This document shows, piece after piece, positions 42,956 to 51,921 of a stretch of DNA of 64,000 nt. The notes beneath the pieces were generated by a model. The model saw nothing but the letters and a program-made list of their open reading frames with translations. It did no database searches and had not been told where the DNA came from. Positions within the stretch are counted from its first letter, which is position 1, and every line of letters begins with the position of its first letter. This DNA is from Streptomyces sp. SID13726 (GTDB lineage: Bacteria > Actinomycetota > Actinomycetes > Streptomycetales > Streptomycetaceae), in NCBI RefSeq assembly GCF_010548375.1, contig NZ_JAAGLY010000016.1, positions 150,685-214,684 on the forward strand. The letters are read 5' to 3'. The position numbers and the translations under genes are program-made.

Positions 42956-44011
42956 TCAGCGACCTGTCTTCGGGGCCTTCCAGCGGGCGATGCCGCGGGC
43001 CGCTGCGTTCAGGATCATCACGAAGGCGATCAGCGTCAGCGACGCCGCCCACGCACGGTCGTACGCCGCTCCGGCGCCCCCGCTGTTCGCGTACTGCTGA
43101 TAGATGTACAGCGGAAGCGACTGCTGCGCACCTTCGAAGGGGTTCGCGTTGATGAGCGAGTTGCCCCAGACCAGCAGCAGCACCGGCGCCGTCTCACCCG
43201 CGATACGGGCGACCGCCAGCATGATGCCGGTGGTGATGCCGCCGATGGAGGTCGGGATGACCACCTTCAGGATGGTGCGCCACTTCGGGATGCCGAGCGC
43301 CAGGGACGCCTCGCGCAGCTCGTTCGGGACGAGCTTGAGCATCTCCTCCGTGGAGCGCACGACCACCGGCATCATCAGGATGGCCAGGGCCAGCGAGCCG
43401 GCGAAGCCGAAGGGCTGCATGTCGAAGGCCAGCATGATCGACAGGATGAACAGGCCCGCGACGATCGACGGGATGCCCGTCATGACGTCGACGAAGAAGG
43501 TGACGGCCTTGGCGAGCTTGCCGCGCCCGTACTCCACCAGGTAGACGGCGGTGAGCACACCGATCGGCGCCGCGATCACGGTGGCGAGGCCGACCTGCTC
43601 CAGGCTGCCGAGGATGGCGTGGTAGATGCCGCCGCCCGGCTCGTCGTCGGCGACCAGGCCCATCGAGTGGGACAGGAAGTAGAAGTCGAGGACCTTCACA
43701 CCGCGCGAGACGGTCGACCAGATCAGGGAGACAAGCGGGATGAGGGCGAGCAGGAAGGCGACCCAGACCAGCGAGGTCGCGACCCGGTCCTTGGCCTGAC
43801 GGCGTCCCTCGACCCGGGCTGCGATCGCGTAGGTGCCCACGACGTAGAAGATCGCGCCCATCAGCGCCCACTGGATGCTGCTGTCCAGGCTCGCGGCGAA
43901 GGTGATGACCACGCCCAGGGCGACGGAGCCCGCGGCGATCGCGAACGGCGCCCACTTGGGCAGGCGCGCGCCCTGGAGGCTGCGCTTGCTGGTGACGGCT
44001 GCGGTGCTCAT
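42956..44011 (-). CDS. pstA: Phosphate ABC transporter permease PstA
   Basis: 351 residues. About seven helices (two pairs before the core) and the EAA loop LVPNELREASLALGIPKWRTILKVVIPTSIGG. ATGA overlap with pstC. Membrane partner of PstC. Confidence 0.95.
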   Translation of the reverse strand: MSTAAVTSKRSLQGARLPKWAPFAIAAGSVALGVVITFAASLDSSIQWALMGAIFYVVGTYAIAARVEGRRQAKDRVATSLVWVAFLLALIPLVSLIWSTVSRGVKVLDFYFLSHSMGLVADDEPGGGIYHAILGSLEQVGLATVIAAPIGVLTAVYLVEYGRGKLAKAVTFFVDVMTGIPSIVAGLFILSIMLAFDMQPFGFAGSLALAILMMPVVVRSTEEMLKLVPNELREASLALGIPKWRTILKVVIPTSIGGITTGIMLAVARIAGETAPVLLLVWGNSLINANPFEGAQQSLPLYIYQQYANSGGAGAAYDRAWAASLTLIAFVMILNAAARGIARWKAPKTGR

Positions 44012-45012
44012 GCGTTGGCCCCCGAGTACTCCTTGCGGCGGGCGATGATCATGCGGGCCGCGCCGTTGACCAGCAGGGTGATGACGAACAGGACCAGACC
44101 GGAGGCGATCAGCGCGTCCCGGCCCAGCTCGCTGGCCTCACCGAACTTGCTGGCGATGTTCTGGGCGAAGGTGCCGCCGCCCGGGTCGAGCAGGCTGGCC
44201 TGGATGTCGAAGGACGGCGAGAGCACGGTGGCCACGGCCATCGTCTCGCCGAGCGCGCGGCCGAGGCCGAGCATCGAGGCGGAGATCACGCCGGACCGGC
44301 CGAAGGGGATCACCGCCATGCGGATCACCTCCCAGCGGGTGGCGCCGAGCGCCAGGGCCGCCTCCTCGTGCATCTGCGGGACCTGGCGGAAGACCTCGCG
44401 GCTCACGTTGGTGATGATCGGCAGGATCATGATCGCGAGCAGGATGCCGACGGTCAGCATCGAGCGCGGTGCGCCCTGCTGCCAGGAGAAGATGCCGGTC
44501 CAGCCGAGGTAGTCGTTCAGCCAGCCGTACAGGCCGTTCATGTGCGGTACGAGGATCAGGGCGCCCCAGAGGCCGTACACGATGGACGGCACGGCGGCGA
44601 GCAGGTCGATCACGTAGGCGATCGGGCCGCTCAGCCGGCGGGGGGCGTAGTGCGTGAGGAACAGCGCGATGGCGACGGCGATCGGGACCGCGATGACCAT
44701 GGCGATGATCGACGAGACGATCGTGCCGAAGACGAGGACGGCGATGCCGAACTTCGGCGGGATCAGCTGGGTGTTCCACTCGAACGCGGTGAAGAAGTTC
44801 GCGTCGTCCTTGCTGATCGCGATCGAGGCGCGCCAGGTGAGGAAGGCCGCGATGGCGGCCATGATCACCAGCAGCAGGATGCCCGAGCCGCGGGAGAGAC
44901 CGAGGAAGATCCGGTCTCCGGGCCGGGTGGCGCCGCGGGCCGCGCGCTTCTGCTCGGCCTCGGTGGGCTGGGGGGCGGGGGGAGGTGCGTCTGTTATCTG
45001 TGTCGTGTCCAT
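44008..45012 (-). CDS. pstC: Phosphate ABC transporter permease PstC
   Basis: 334 residues from ATG 45012, preceded by GGAGAACCTG. Hydrophilic start (Pro/Ala), then about six helices and the EAA loop MHEEAALALGATRWEVIRMAVIPFGRSG. Overlaps pstA. Lies 119 nt behind pstS, after a large hairpin. Confidence 0.95.
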   Translation of the reverse strand: MDTTQITDAPPPAPQPTEAEQKRAARGATRPGDRIFLGLSRGSGILLLVIMAAIAAFLTWRASIAISKDDANFFTAFEWNTQLIPPKFGIAVLVFGTIVSSIIAMVIAVPIAVAIALFLTHYAPRRLSGPIAYVIDLLAAVPSIVYGLWGALILVPHMNGLYGWLNDYLGWTGIFSWQQGAPRSMLTVGILLAIMILPIITNVSREVFRQVPQMHEEAALALGATRWEVIRMAVIPFGRSGVISASMLGLGRALGETMAVATVLSPSFDIQASLLDPGGGTFAQNIASKFGEASELGRDALIASGLVLFVITLLVNGAARMIIARRKEYSGANA

Positions 45013-45073
45013 CAGGTTCTCCGGTCTGCTGAGCCGCACATGTCGTACGGCTCCTGGCGGCGGTGCACCGGAC

Positions 45074-45126
45074 GGTGCGGTCCGGCCCGGGGCGCTCGGA
45101 AGCGGGGGCCCGGGCCGGACCGCACC
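45074..45126 (-). terminator. Large stem-loop between pstS and pstC
   Basis: GGTGCGGTCCGGCCCGG (from 45074) pairs perfectly with CCGGGCCGGACCGCACC (to 45126), a stem of at least 17 bp with an 18-19-nt loop, 6 nt past the pstS stop. It may partly end transcription or protect the pstS mRNA, so PstS is made in excess over PstCAB. Confidence 0.8.
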
Positions 45127-45131
45127 TCAGA

Positions 45132-46256
45132 TCAGCTCAGGCCCTCGATGGTGGTGCGGACCTTGGCGATGATGTCCTCGGGGATCGGCGCGTAGTCGTT
45201 CTCGGCGAGGACCTTCTGGCCGTCCTCGGAGGCGGTGTAGCGCAGGAACGCCTTGGTGGCGGCCAGCGTGTCGGCCTTGTTGCCCTTGTCGCAGACGATC
45301 TCGTACGTGACGAGGACCATCGGGTAGGCGCCGTCGGCCTTGGTGGCGTAGTTGAGCTTCAGCGCCAGGTCGGAGCCGGTGCCGACGACCTGGGCGTCAG
45401 CGATGGCCTTGGTGGCGTTCTCGACGGTGGGCTCGACCGCGGCGGAGGCGCCGGTGTCGATGCTGACCGGCGTGATGCCGTCCTTGGCGTAGGAGAGCTC
45501 GAAGTAGCCGATGGCGCCGTTGGTCTGCTTGACCTGCTGGGCGACACCGGAGGACTGCGCGGCGGACTGGCCGCCCTTGGCCTGCCAGGTCTTGCCGCCG
45601 TCGTAGGGCCAGTCGGACTTGGCGGTGGCGATCAGGTACTTGGTGAAGTTGTCCGTCGTACCGGAGTCGTCCGAGCGGTGGAACGCCTGGATCTTCAGGT
45701 CCGGGAGCTTCACGCCCGGGTTCAGCTTGGCGATCGCCGGGTCGTTCCACTTGGAGATCTTGGCGTCGAAGATCTTGGCGATCGTCGGCGCGTCCAGCGT
45801 GAGCTTGTCGACACCGGAGACGTTGATGCCGAGGGCGATCGGGCCGCCGACCATCGGGAGGTCGATGCCCTGGCCGCCGGAGCAGACCTTCTTGGAGGCG
45901 GTGACCTCTTCCGGCTTCAGCGCGGAGTCGGAACCGGCGAAGGCGACCTGGCCGTTGTTGAAGGCCGTGACACCGGCGCCGGAGCCGCCGCCCTTGTAGT
46001 TGATCTGCACGCCACAGGCGGCGGTGAACTGCTTGACCCAGGCGTCGATCGCGTTCTTCTGCGCGGAGGAGCCGTCGGCGAGCAGCTGGCCCTTGGCGTC
46101 GTCACACTTGATGCTGCTGGCGTTGGCGGTCGACGAGCCGCTGGCGTCGCTGCCGCTGCTGGTGTCGTCGGAGCCGCACGCCGTGAGGGCCAGGGCGCCG
46201 GAGACGGCGAGAGCACCGAAGGCGAGGGCCCGCCGGTTCTTGCGCTGAAGCTTCAC
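45132..46256 (-). CDS. pstS: Phosphate-binding lipoprotein PstS
   Basis: 374 residues from GTG 46256 (AAGGA 5-6 nt away). Lipoprotein signal with lipobox LTAC (KNRRALAFGALAVSGALALTACGSDD). Mature part has phosphate-site features: GSSAQKNAIDAWVKQF, GSGAGVTAFNNGQVAFAGSDS, HRSDDSGTTDNFTKYL. Externally anchored receptor of the Pst system. PHO-box repeats upstream indicate PhoP control. Confidence 0.97.
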   Translation of the reverse strand: MKLQRKNRRALAFGALAVSGALALTACGSDDTSSGSDASGSSTANASSIKCDDAKGQLLADGSSAQKNAIDAWVKQFTAACGVQINYKGGGSGAGVTAFNNGQVAFAGSDSALKPEEVTASKKVCSGGQGIDLPMVGGPIALGINVSGVDKLTLDAPTIAKIFDAKISKWNDPAIAKLNPGVKLPDLKIQAFHRSDDSGTTDNFTKYLIATAKSDWPYDGGKTWQAKGGQSAAQSSGVAQQVKQTNGAIGYFELSYAKDGITPVSIDTGASAAVEPTVENATKAIADAQVVGTGSDLALKLNYATKADGAYPMVLVTYEIVCDKGNKADTLAATKAFLRYTASEDGQKVLAENDYAPIPEDIIAKVRTTIEGLS

Positions 46257-46369
46257 TTGAGTTCCTTCCGGGAGCCGCCGTCCTGAATCCGGCGGCGTGC
46301 GCGAAGTCTGGGTGATACGGACGTGCATTCGAACGCACCACGCATCGTGTAAGGCCGAAATTAGGCAGA

Positions 46370-46413
46370 TCAGGTGAAGGCGTTGATGGCCGGAAGTGAA
46401 CGGCGGGTGAACC
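46370..46413 (-). promoter_or_regulatory. PHO box (PhoP-binding direct repeats) of pstS
   Basis: Read on the minus strand, four 11-bp units follow one another: GGTTCACCCGC, CGTTCACTTCC, GGCCATCAACG, CCTTCACCTGA. The first, second and fourth fit the Streptomyces PHO-box unit (GTTCACC-like); the third is degenerate. They end 113 nt before the pstS start. Confidence 0.88.
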
Positions 46414-46552
46414 CCTGCGAAAGGTGCGGTGAGGTCACGGAACGCTTACGTCGAGGGCACAGTGCGATTCCGGAACCCTCAAGGGAACCCGCGCACCGTT
46501 GGTGCCGTCTCGTTCCACGGAAGCCTACGCGGCCGACGAAAGGCACGGAGAC

Positions 46553-48094
46553 ATGGAACGGCGTACGTTCATCGGGGGCGGCGCGGCCGCGATCGCGGCG
46601 GTGGCCACGGCCGCCTGTGACGGCGGCGGCAGCGCCGACGCCACCCGGAGCACGGTCAGCACCTCGCTCACCTCCCGTACGCCCGCCGCGGCCCCAGCGA
46701 ACTGGGCCGCCCTCGCCCGCGACCTGGACGGCCGGCTGATCCGCCCCGGCGACGCCGACTGGACGACGGCCCGCCGCCTCTACAACACCCGCTTCGACTC
46801 GCTGAAGCCCGCGGCGGTCGCGTACGTGGCCCACCCGGACGACATCCGCACCACCCTCGCCTACGCCCGCGCCCACGGCGTCAAGGTCGCCATCCGCAAC
46901 GGCGGCCACTCCTACGCCGGCTGGTCCTCGGGAAACAACCGGCTGATCGTCGATGTCTCCGAACTGAACCGCGTCCGCACCGGCGGCGGCACCGCCGTGG
47001 TGGGCGCCGGGTCCAAGCTGATCGACGTCTACCGGGCCCTGACCGCCAAGGGCGTGACGATCCCGGCCGGCTCCTGCCCGACCGTCGGCGTCTCCGGGCT
47101 GGTGCTGGGCGGCGGTCACGGCGTGGCCTCCCGGGCCTACGGCCTCACCTGCGACAGCCTCACCCAGGCCACCCTCGTCACCGCCGACGGCAAGACCCTC
47201 ACCGCGGACGCGACGACCAACAAGGACCTGTTCTGGGCCCTGCGCGGCGCGGGCAACGGCAACTTCGGCGTCGTCACGGAACTCCGGTTCAAGACCCACC
47301 CGGCCCCGCAGGGCGTCACCGCGTACGTCACCTGGCCCTGGTCCAAGGCGGCCGCCGTGGTGAAGGCGTGGCAGGAGTGGGGCCCGACCCAGCCCGACGA
47401 GATCTGGTCCTCCTGCCATCTGGAGAACGGCGGCTCGCCCACCGTGGCGGTCGCGGCGTTCTCGATGGGCACCTACGGCGAGCTCCAGAACGCCCTCGAC
47501 CGCCTGGCCGACAAGGTCGGCTCACCGGCCCGCCATGTGACGCTCCAGCGGCACTCCTACGAGAGCGCGATGGAGGCGTACGCGGGCTGCTCGTCCTTCG
47601 CCACGGACGCCCAGTGCCATCTGCCCGGCTCCACCCCCGGCCGCTCGCGCCAGGGGGCCCTCGGCCGCGAGACCTACACGGCCCACTCGGACTTCTTCGA
47701 CCGCTCGATCCCCGCGGCCGGCATCCAGACCCTGCTGAGGCAGATCTCCTCGGTCCGGGGCGGCTCCGGAAGCATCGCCCTCACGGCCCTGGGCGGCGCG
47801 GTCAACCGCGTCTCCCCCACGGCCACGGCCTTCGTCCACCGCCGCTCCCGCATGCTGGCCCAGTACCTGGCGTCCTGGAAGGCCGGCACGACGGGCACGA
47901 CGGCCCAGTCCTGGCTGACCGGGGCCCACAACGCGATGAAGCCGTACGCCTCGGGAGCGGCCTACCAGAACTACACGGACCCGACGCTGAAGGACTGGCG
48001 CAAGGCGTACTACGGCGACGCGGCGGCGAAGCTGGCCAAGGTGAAGAAGCAGTACGACCCGCAGGGGTTCTTCAGCTACCCGCAGTCGCTGTAG
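46553..48094 (+). CDS. Secreted FAD-dependent oxidoreductase (BBE/berberine-bridge type)
   Basis: 513 residues from ATG 46553 (ACGGAGAC upstream). The start MERRTFIGGG and AATAAC give a Tat-type signal with a possible lipobox (Cys22). FAD-binding domain: VAYVAHPDDIRTTLAYARAHGVKVAIRNGGHSYAGWS, where the His is the usual covalent flavin site, then GVSGLVLGGGHGVASRAYGL and GAGNGNFGVVTEL. C-terminal BBE segment AYQNYTDPTLKDWRKAYYG. Oxidises an unknown sugar or alkaloid-like substrate outside the cell. Its stop lies in a 24-bp tandem repeat. Confidence 0.9.
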   Translation: MERRTFIGGGAAAIAAVATAACDGGGSADATRSTVSTSLTSRTPAAAPANWAALARDLDGRLIRPGDADWTTARRLYNTRFDSLKPAAVAYVAHPDDIRTTLAYARAHGVKVAIRNGGHSYAGWSSGNNRLIVDVSELNRVRTGGGTAVVGAGSKLIDVYRALTAKGVTIPAGSCPTVGVSGLVLGGGHGVASRAYGLTCDSLTQATLVTADGKTLTADATTNKDLFWALRGAGNGNFGVVTELRFKTHPAPQGVTAYVTWPWSKAAAVVKAWQEWGPTQPDEIWSSCHLENGGSPTVAVAAFSMGTYGELQNALDRLADKVGSPARHVTLQRHSYESAMEAYAGCSSFATDAQCHLPGSTPGRSRQGALGRETYTAHSDFFDRSIPAAGIQTLLRQISSVRGGSGSIALTALGGAVNRVSPTATAFVHRRSRMLAQYLASWKAGTTGTTAQSWLTGAHNAMKPYASGAAYQNYTDPTLKDWRKAYYGDAAAKLAKVKKQYDPQGFFSYPQSL

Positions 48095-48170
48095 GACCAG
48101 CACCCGCGGTCGCTGTAGGACCAGCCGCCGCAGTCGCCGTAGGACCAGCACCCGCGGTCCCCGAAGGCCC
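48082..48170 (+). repeat. 24-bp tandem repeat, about 3.5 copies, containing the oxidase stop codon
   Basis: Units start at 48082, 48106, 48130 and 48154 (GCAGTCGCTGTAGGACCAGC type). 24 bp is 8 codons, so each of the first three units carries TAG in the same frame; the fourth has lost it (CCCGAAGG). The gene therefore ends in a row of in-frame stops separated by 7 codons. Confidence 0.88.
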
Positions 48171-48180
48171 GGGCCGTCTC

Positions 48181-48879
48181 CTAGGCGGCGAGGTCCCTCT
48201 CCGAAGCCGCGGTCTCCTGCCGGGCCCCGGGAATCACCGGGGCCTCTCGCTCCGCTCCTCGCGCGCGGACGATCCACGCCCCTTTCGAGGACCCCTCGAC
48301 CGCCTTCATCACCGGCGTCAGAAGGGCCATCGCGAGCGGCGAGAGCAGCAGCGCCACGGCCGTACCGAGCGCGAACCCGCCGATGACGTCCGTCGGGTAG
48401 TGCACCCCCATGTACACCCGGCAGAACCCCTCCAGCAGCGCGAGGCCGATCCCGACGAGCCCGAACCTGCGATGGGCCACGAACAGGGCGACCGCCAGCG
48501 CCATGGTGATGGTCGCGTGGTCGCTCACGAAGGAGTAGTCGGTCTTCCCGGAGACCAGGACCTTGAGCCCCTCATGGGTACGGAAGGGCCGGGGCCGCTC
48601 GACGAAGCCCCTTATCGGCACGTTCACGAGCACCGCGATCGCGGCGGCGAGCGGCGCCCACACCAGCGCGGCCACGGAGGCCGCCGCGTCCTCGCCGCCC
48701 CGGCGCCGCCCCGTCCACCAGCACCACAGGACGAGCAGCACCATCCCGAGCAGGATTCCGTACTCCCCGACGTACTCCATGACCCGGTCGAACCACTGCG
48801 GGGCGTCCTTGGCCAGGCCATTGATGTCGTAGAGCAGATCGACGTCGGGATTCGACCCGGATTCGGCGAGAACAGCCAT
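48181..48879 (-). CDS. PAP2-family membrane phosphatase
   Basis: 232 residues with about five helices. PAP2 motifs: RGFVERPRPF (KxxxxxxRP-type), SFVSDHATI (SxxH-type) and RVYMGVHYPTD (SRxxxxxHxxxD-type, with Arg-Val in place of Ser-Arg). Dephosphorylates lipid phosphates such as undecaprenyl pyrophosphate at the outer membrane face. The tail is Glu/Ala/Arg-rich. Convergent with the oxidase. Confidence 0.9.
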   Translation of the reverse strand: MAVLAESGSNPDVDLLYDINGLAKDAPQWFDRVMEYVGEYGILLGMVLLVLWCWWTGRRRGGEDAAASVAALVWAPLAAAIAVLVNVPIRGFVERPRPFRTHEGLKVLVSGKTDYSFVSDHATITMALAVALFVAHRRFGLVGIGLALLEGFCRVYMGVHYPTDVIGGFALGTAVALLLSPLAMALLTPVMKAVEGSSKGAWIVRARGAEREAPVIPGARQETAASERDLAA

Positions 48880-49048
48880 CGTGCAGCGGCCCTTTCGTCG
48901 TCTTTCCCGGCGTACCCATGTCCGCTCGGCTACGCCCCCAGGAACGCACGGCTCCTGTTAATACGTTCCACACTCCACTGAATGATCACGCAGACGTTAT
49001 CGAAGAGAGACACATCGCCGCAGCTCAGGGGGTAGGTGTCACCGTCGG

Positions 49049-50056
49049 TCACACCGTGGTGGGCAATGCTTTCGCGCCATCTTCGGTGACCCGGGTGGCG
49101 CCGAAGTACTCAGAAGTGTCGATCGGGTCGAACCGGATCACAGCACCTGTTCTCGGTGCGTCGATCATGTACCCGCCGCCCACATAAATCCCTACATGGT
49201 GGATGGCGCGCGAGTTTGTCGGGTCCTTGGAAAAGAACACCAGATCCCCCGGCAGCAGTTCACTTCTGGCCGGATGCGGGCCGGCGTTGTACTGATCGTT
49301 CGCAACCCGCGGAAGGGTGATCCCGACGCTCTCGTACGAGGCCTGGGTCAGCCCGGAGCAGTCGAACCGCCCGTCCTGCGCCGCGGTACCGGTTCCGCCC
49401 CACAGATAAGGCGTGCCGAGTTTCTTCTGCGCGTAGTAGATGGCCCCCGCGGCCTGCTTGGAGGGATCGACACGGGTGGTCGGCGCGGCGAAGCTCTCCT
49501 CCAGAGTCGTGATGGTCTTCACGTAGTTCTGGGTTTCCTTGTACGGCGGCACGCCCCCGTACTTGATGACCGCGTAGGCGCCCGCGTTGTACGAGGCGAG
49601 CATGTTCTCGGTGATGTTCCCGGGAACGTCCTTCACATAGGACGCGAGCGAGCAGTCGTACGAGGCCGCCGACGGAATGGCGTCGTTCGGGTCCCATACG
49701 TCCTTGTCGCCGTCCCCGTCCCCGTCGACCCCGTGCGTGGCCCAGGTCCCCGGAATGAACTGCGCTATTCCCTGCGCGGCCGCGGCGCTCTGGGCCTTCG
49801 GGTTGAATCCGCTCTCCTGGTAGAGCTGGGCGGCGAGCAGGGCCGGATTGATGGCGGGGCAGAGGTTGCCCCACTTCTGCACGAGGTTCCGGTAGGCGGC
49901 GGGCACGGCCCCCTTGGCCAGCGACCTGGTGGCTCCGCCCACACCGCCCGCGAGGTTCCCGGCGACGAGGTAGACGCCCACGACGAGCAGCATCACCAAG
50001 GCGAGCCCCGCCCCGAGAGCGGCGCCCGCCACGATCCACGCCTTACGCACCGTCAA
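49049..50056 (-). CDS. Lytic transglycosylase/NlpC-P60 peptidoglycan hydrolase, VirB1-like
   Basis: 335 residues. TTG 50056 is the longest start; GTG two codons later (50050) has better spacing from GAGGGG. One membrane helix (about 7-33), an SLT domain with catalytic Glu81 (QLYQESGFNPKAQS) and GIAQFIPGTW, then NlpC/P60 with Cys233 (RFDCSGLTQ) and His287 (IHHVGIYVGGG). This membrane-anchored double hydrolase resembles those that open the wall for Gram-positive type IV secretion systems, and such genes lie 6 kb away. It cleaves glycan and peptide bonds of peptidoglycan. Confidence 0.9.
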   Translation of the reverse strand: MTVRKAWIVAGAALGAGLALVMLLVVGVYLVAGNLAGGVGGATRSLAKGAVPAAYRNLVQKWGNLCPAINPALLAAQLYQESGFNPKAQSAAAAQGIAQFIPGTWATHGVDGDGDGDKDVWDPNDAIPSAASYDCSLASYVKDVPGNITENMLASYNAGAYAVIKYGGVPPYKETQNYVKTITTLEESFAAPTTRVDPSKQAAGAIYYAQKKLGTPYLWGGTGTAAQDGRFDCSGLTQASYESVGITLPRVANDQYNAGPHPARSELLPGDLVFFSKDPTNSRAIHHVGIYVGGGYMIDAPRTGAVIRFDPIDTSEYFGATRVTEDGAKALPTTV

Positions 50057-50102
50057 CCGCCCCTCGCCCGATGGGAGTACGCCCGCGTCAGTTTAGGAGC
50101 TT

Positions 50103-50120
50103 CCCCGGAGGAAACCGGGG
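50103..50120 (-). terminator. Small GC hairpin after the trypsin-like gene
   Basis: CCCCGG-aggaaa-CCGGGG, 25 nt past the stop of the trypsin-like protease and before the hydrolase start. Weak, but the only hairpin in this gap. Confidence 0.45.
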
Positions 50121-50144
50121 TACTCGGGCGGGTCGGCGTGAAGA

Positions 50145-50855
50145 TCAGCAGACCACGTCCCGGTAGAGCGCGGCCGCCTCCGCCCCGAGGACCACGCTGT
50201 AGGACACGTCGGCGGTGTCCCCGCCCTGCTGGTGCCCGCCCAGCACCCCCACGACCTGCCCGTTCCCGTTCACCCAGGGGCTGCCGCTGGTGCCCGGCGT
50301 GAACTGGGGGCACTCGATGCGCTGCTGGGTACGGCTGTGCGCGGTCGGCTTGTTGGTGCAGCTGATCGGCACGTCACGGGAGTTCGGGTACCCGGTGACG
50401 GTGACGGCGGTGGCCCCGGTGGCGGTACCGGTCACGAAGCGGTTCCCGCCGACGACGTCCTGGACCTTCCCCTCGACGGCCGCGAAGGCCACGTCACTGT
50501 CCTCGTCCTGCCCTTTGGACCACCCCTCGGGCAAGTACCGCTTCCCTACCTTCCACTTCCCGTACGGCGCCTTGCCGTCCCGGTAGCCGGGCACGAACAC
50601 GAGGTCGTCGTCACCGCCGAGGCAGTGCGCCGCCGTGACGACGAGATCCCGGCCGGGGCTGCGGACGACGGAGGCGGTGCACATGTGCCGGGCGCCGTCG
50701 AACAGGGCCCCCACCCGGGCGTTCCCCGGGGTCGCCGGGGCGACCTCGGTCACCCCGAAGGGACCCGTGCCGTCGTCCGCTATCGCCTCGGAGGCCGAGA
50801 CGACGGCGAGCATGACGACGACGGCGTAGAGAGCGATACGTGGCATGCGCTTCAT
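50145..50855 (-). CDS. Secreted trypsin-like serine protease
   Basis: 236 residues. Signal peptide about 1-26 (MKRMPRIALYAVVVMLAVVSASEAIA). Triad present: His77 (VTAAHC), Asp121 (DEDSDVAF), Ser190 (PGTSGSPW); four cysteines suit disulfides outside the cell. Ser-Gly-Ser-Pro instead of Ser-Gly-Gly-Pro at the active site and the V8/glutamyl-endopeptidase-like pattern suggest a distinct S1 subgroup. Monocistronic. Confidence 0.88.
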   Translation of the reverse strand: MKRMPRIALYAVVVMLAVVSASEAIADDGTGPFGVTEVAPATPGNARVGALFDGARHMCTASVVRSPGRDLVVTAAHCLGGDDDLVFVPGYRDGKAPYGKWKVGKRYLPEGWSKGQDEDSDVAFAAVEGKVQDVVGGNRFVTGTATGATAVTVTGYPNSRDVPISCTNKPTAHSRTQQRIECPQFTPGTSGSPWVNGNGQVVGVLGGHQQGGDTADVSYSVVLGAEAAALYRDVVC

Positions 50856-50934
50856 CGGACGTCAGCATTCCGCACGAAGGTGAGAAAAACATCAACCCGT
50901 TCCGGGAAAGCCGGGCCCGCACGCCCCCGCGGGC

Positions 50935-51849
50935 TCAGCCCTTCGCCCCCGCACCCTGGGGAAACCGCACCCCCGTCAGCTCCTCGGAGACCGTCCACAG
51001 CCGCCGCGCGACCGCGGGGTCGCTCGCGGCCCGGCTCCGGCCCACCAGGGTCGGCGCCCCCCGCATCTCACCGAGACCGTCCGGGCCCACGTAGCTCGCC
51101 CCGGGCAGGTCCTGGGTCGCCGCGTACAGCGTGGGCAGCGCGCCCGCCCGGTCGTCCTGGGCGAAGAACCTGTTGCCGAACCTCATGAACACCCGGGCCG
51201 CCGAACTGGACGCGTGGCTCTGGAGGTTGGTGGCCGCGTAGCCGGGGTGGGCGGCCAGGGCGCGGACGCCCGAGCCCGACTCCGTGAGGCGGCGCTGGAG
51301 TTCGAGGACGAAGAGCAGGTTGGCCAGCTTCGACTGGCCGTAGGCGCCCCGCGGGTCGTAGTCGGACGTCATGTCCAGGTCCTCGAAGTGGATCCGCTGG
51401 TCGCCCCAGCGGTGCGCGCCTGAGGACACGGTCACGACCCGGTCGGTGAGGTACGGCAGCAGCAGGTTCGTCAGCGCGAAGTGGCCGAGGTGGTTGGTGC
51501 CGAACTGCGTCTCGAACCCGTCCCGCGTCCGCTGCGCCGGGATCATCATCACACCCGCGTTGTTGACCAGCAGGTCCAGCGGGCGGTCCCAGGCCGCCGC
51601 GAACTCCCGGACCGACGCCAGGTCCGCGAGGTCGAGCCGGCGCACCTCGGTGCTGCCGTTCACCCGCGCCGCGGCGGCGGAGCCCCGCTCCGGGTCCCGT
51701 ACGGCGAACACCACATGCGCTCCCGCCCGGGCCAGCGCGTCCGCGGCGGTGAAGCCGATGCCGCTGTTGGCGCCCGTGACGACCGCGGTCCGGCCGCCGA
51801 GGTCGGGGAGGCGGGTCGCGTTCCATTTCTCCGTGCTCTTGTCAGCCAT
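50935..51849 (-). CDS. Short-chain dehydrogenase/reductase
   Basis: 304 residues from ATG 51849 (GGAG upstream). Rossmann motif TGANSGIG, NNAG, catalytic Ser (VTVSSGAH), YGQSKLAN with Tyr and Lys. Typical of retinol dehydrogenase/oxidoreductase-like SDRs using NADP. Divergent from a TetR gene 72 nt away that probably represses it. Substrate unknown. Confidence 0.93.
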   Translation of the reverse strand: MADKSTEKWNATRLPDLGGRTAVVTGANSGIGFTAADALARAGAHVVFAVRDPERGSAAAARVNGSTEVRRLDLADLASVREFAAAWDRPLDLLVNNAGVMMIPAQRTRDGFETQFGTNHLGHFALTNLLLPYLTDRVVTVSSGAHRWGDQRIHFEDLDMTSDYDPRGAYGQSKLANLLFVLELQRRLTESGSGVRALAAHPGYAATNLQSHASSSAARVFMRFGNRFFAQDDRAGALPTLYAATQDLPGASYVGPDGLGEMRGAPTLVGRSRAASDPAVARRLWTVSEELTGVRFPQGAGAKG

Positions 51850-51870
51850 GCTCCGGAATGTAGACGACGC

Positions 51871-51899
51871 CAACAATGCTGTCAATGACAACAATGCTG
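51871..51899. promoter_or_regulatory. Repeat operator between SDR and TetR genes
   Basis: CAACAATGCTG occurs at 51871-51881 and 51889-51899, and TGTCAATGACA, a perfect 5-1-5 palindrome, lies between them (51880-51890). It is low in GC compared with its flanks. Probably bound by the TetR protein to control both promoters. Confidence 0.6.
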
Positions 51900-51921
51900 G
51901 CGGCGCCAACATCGGGATACG

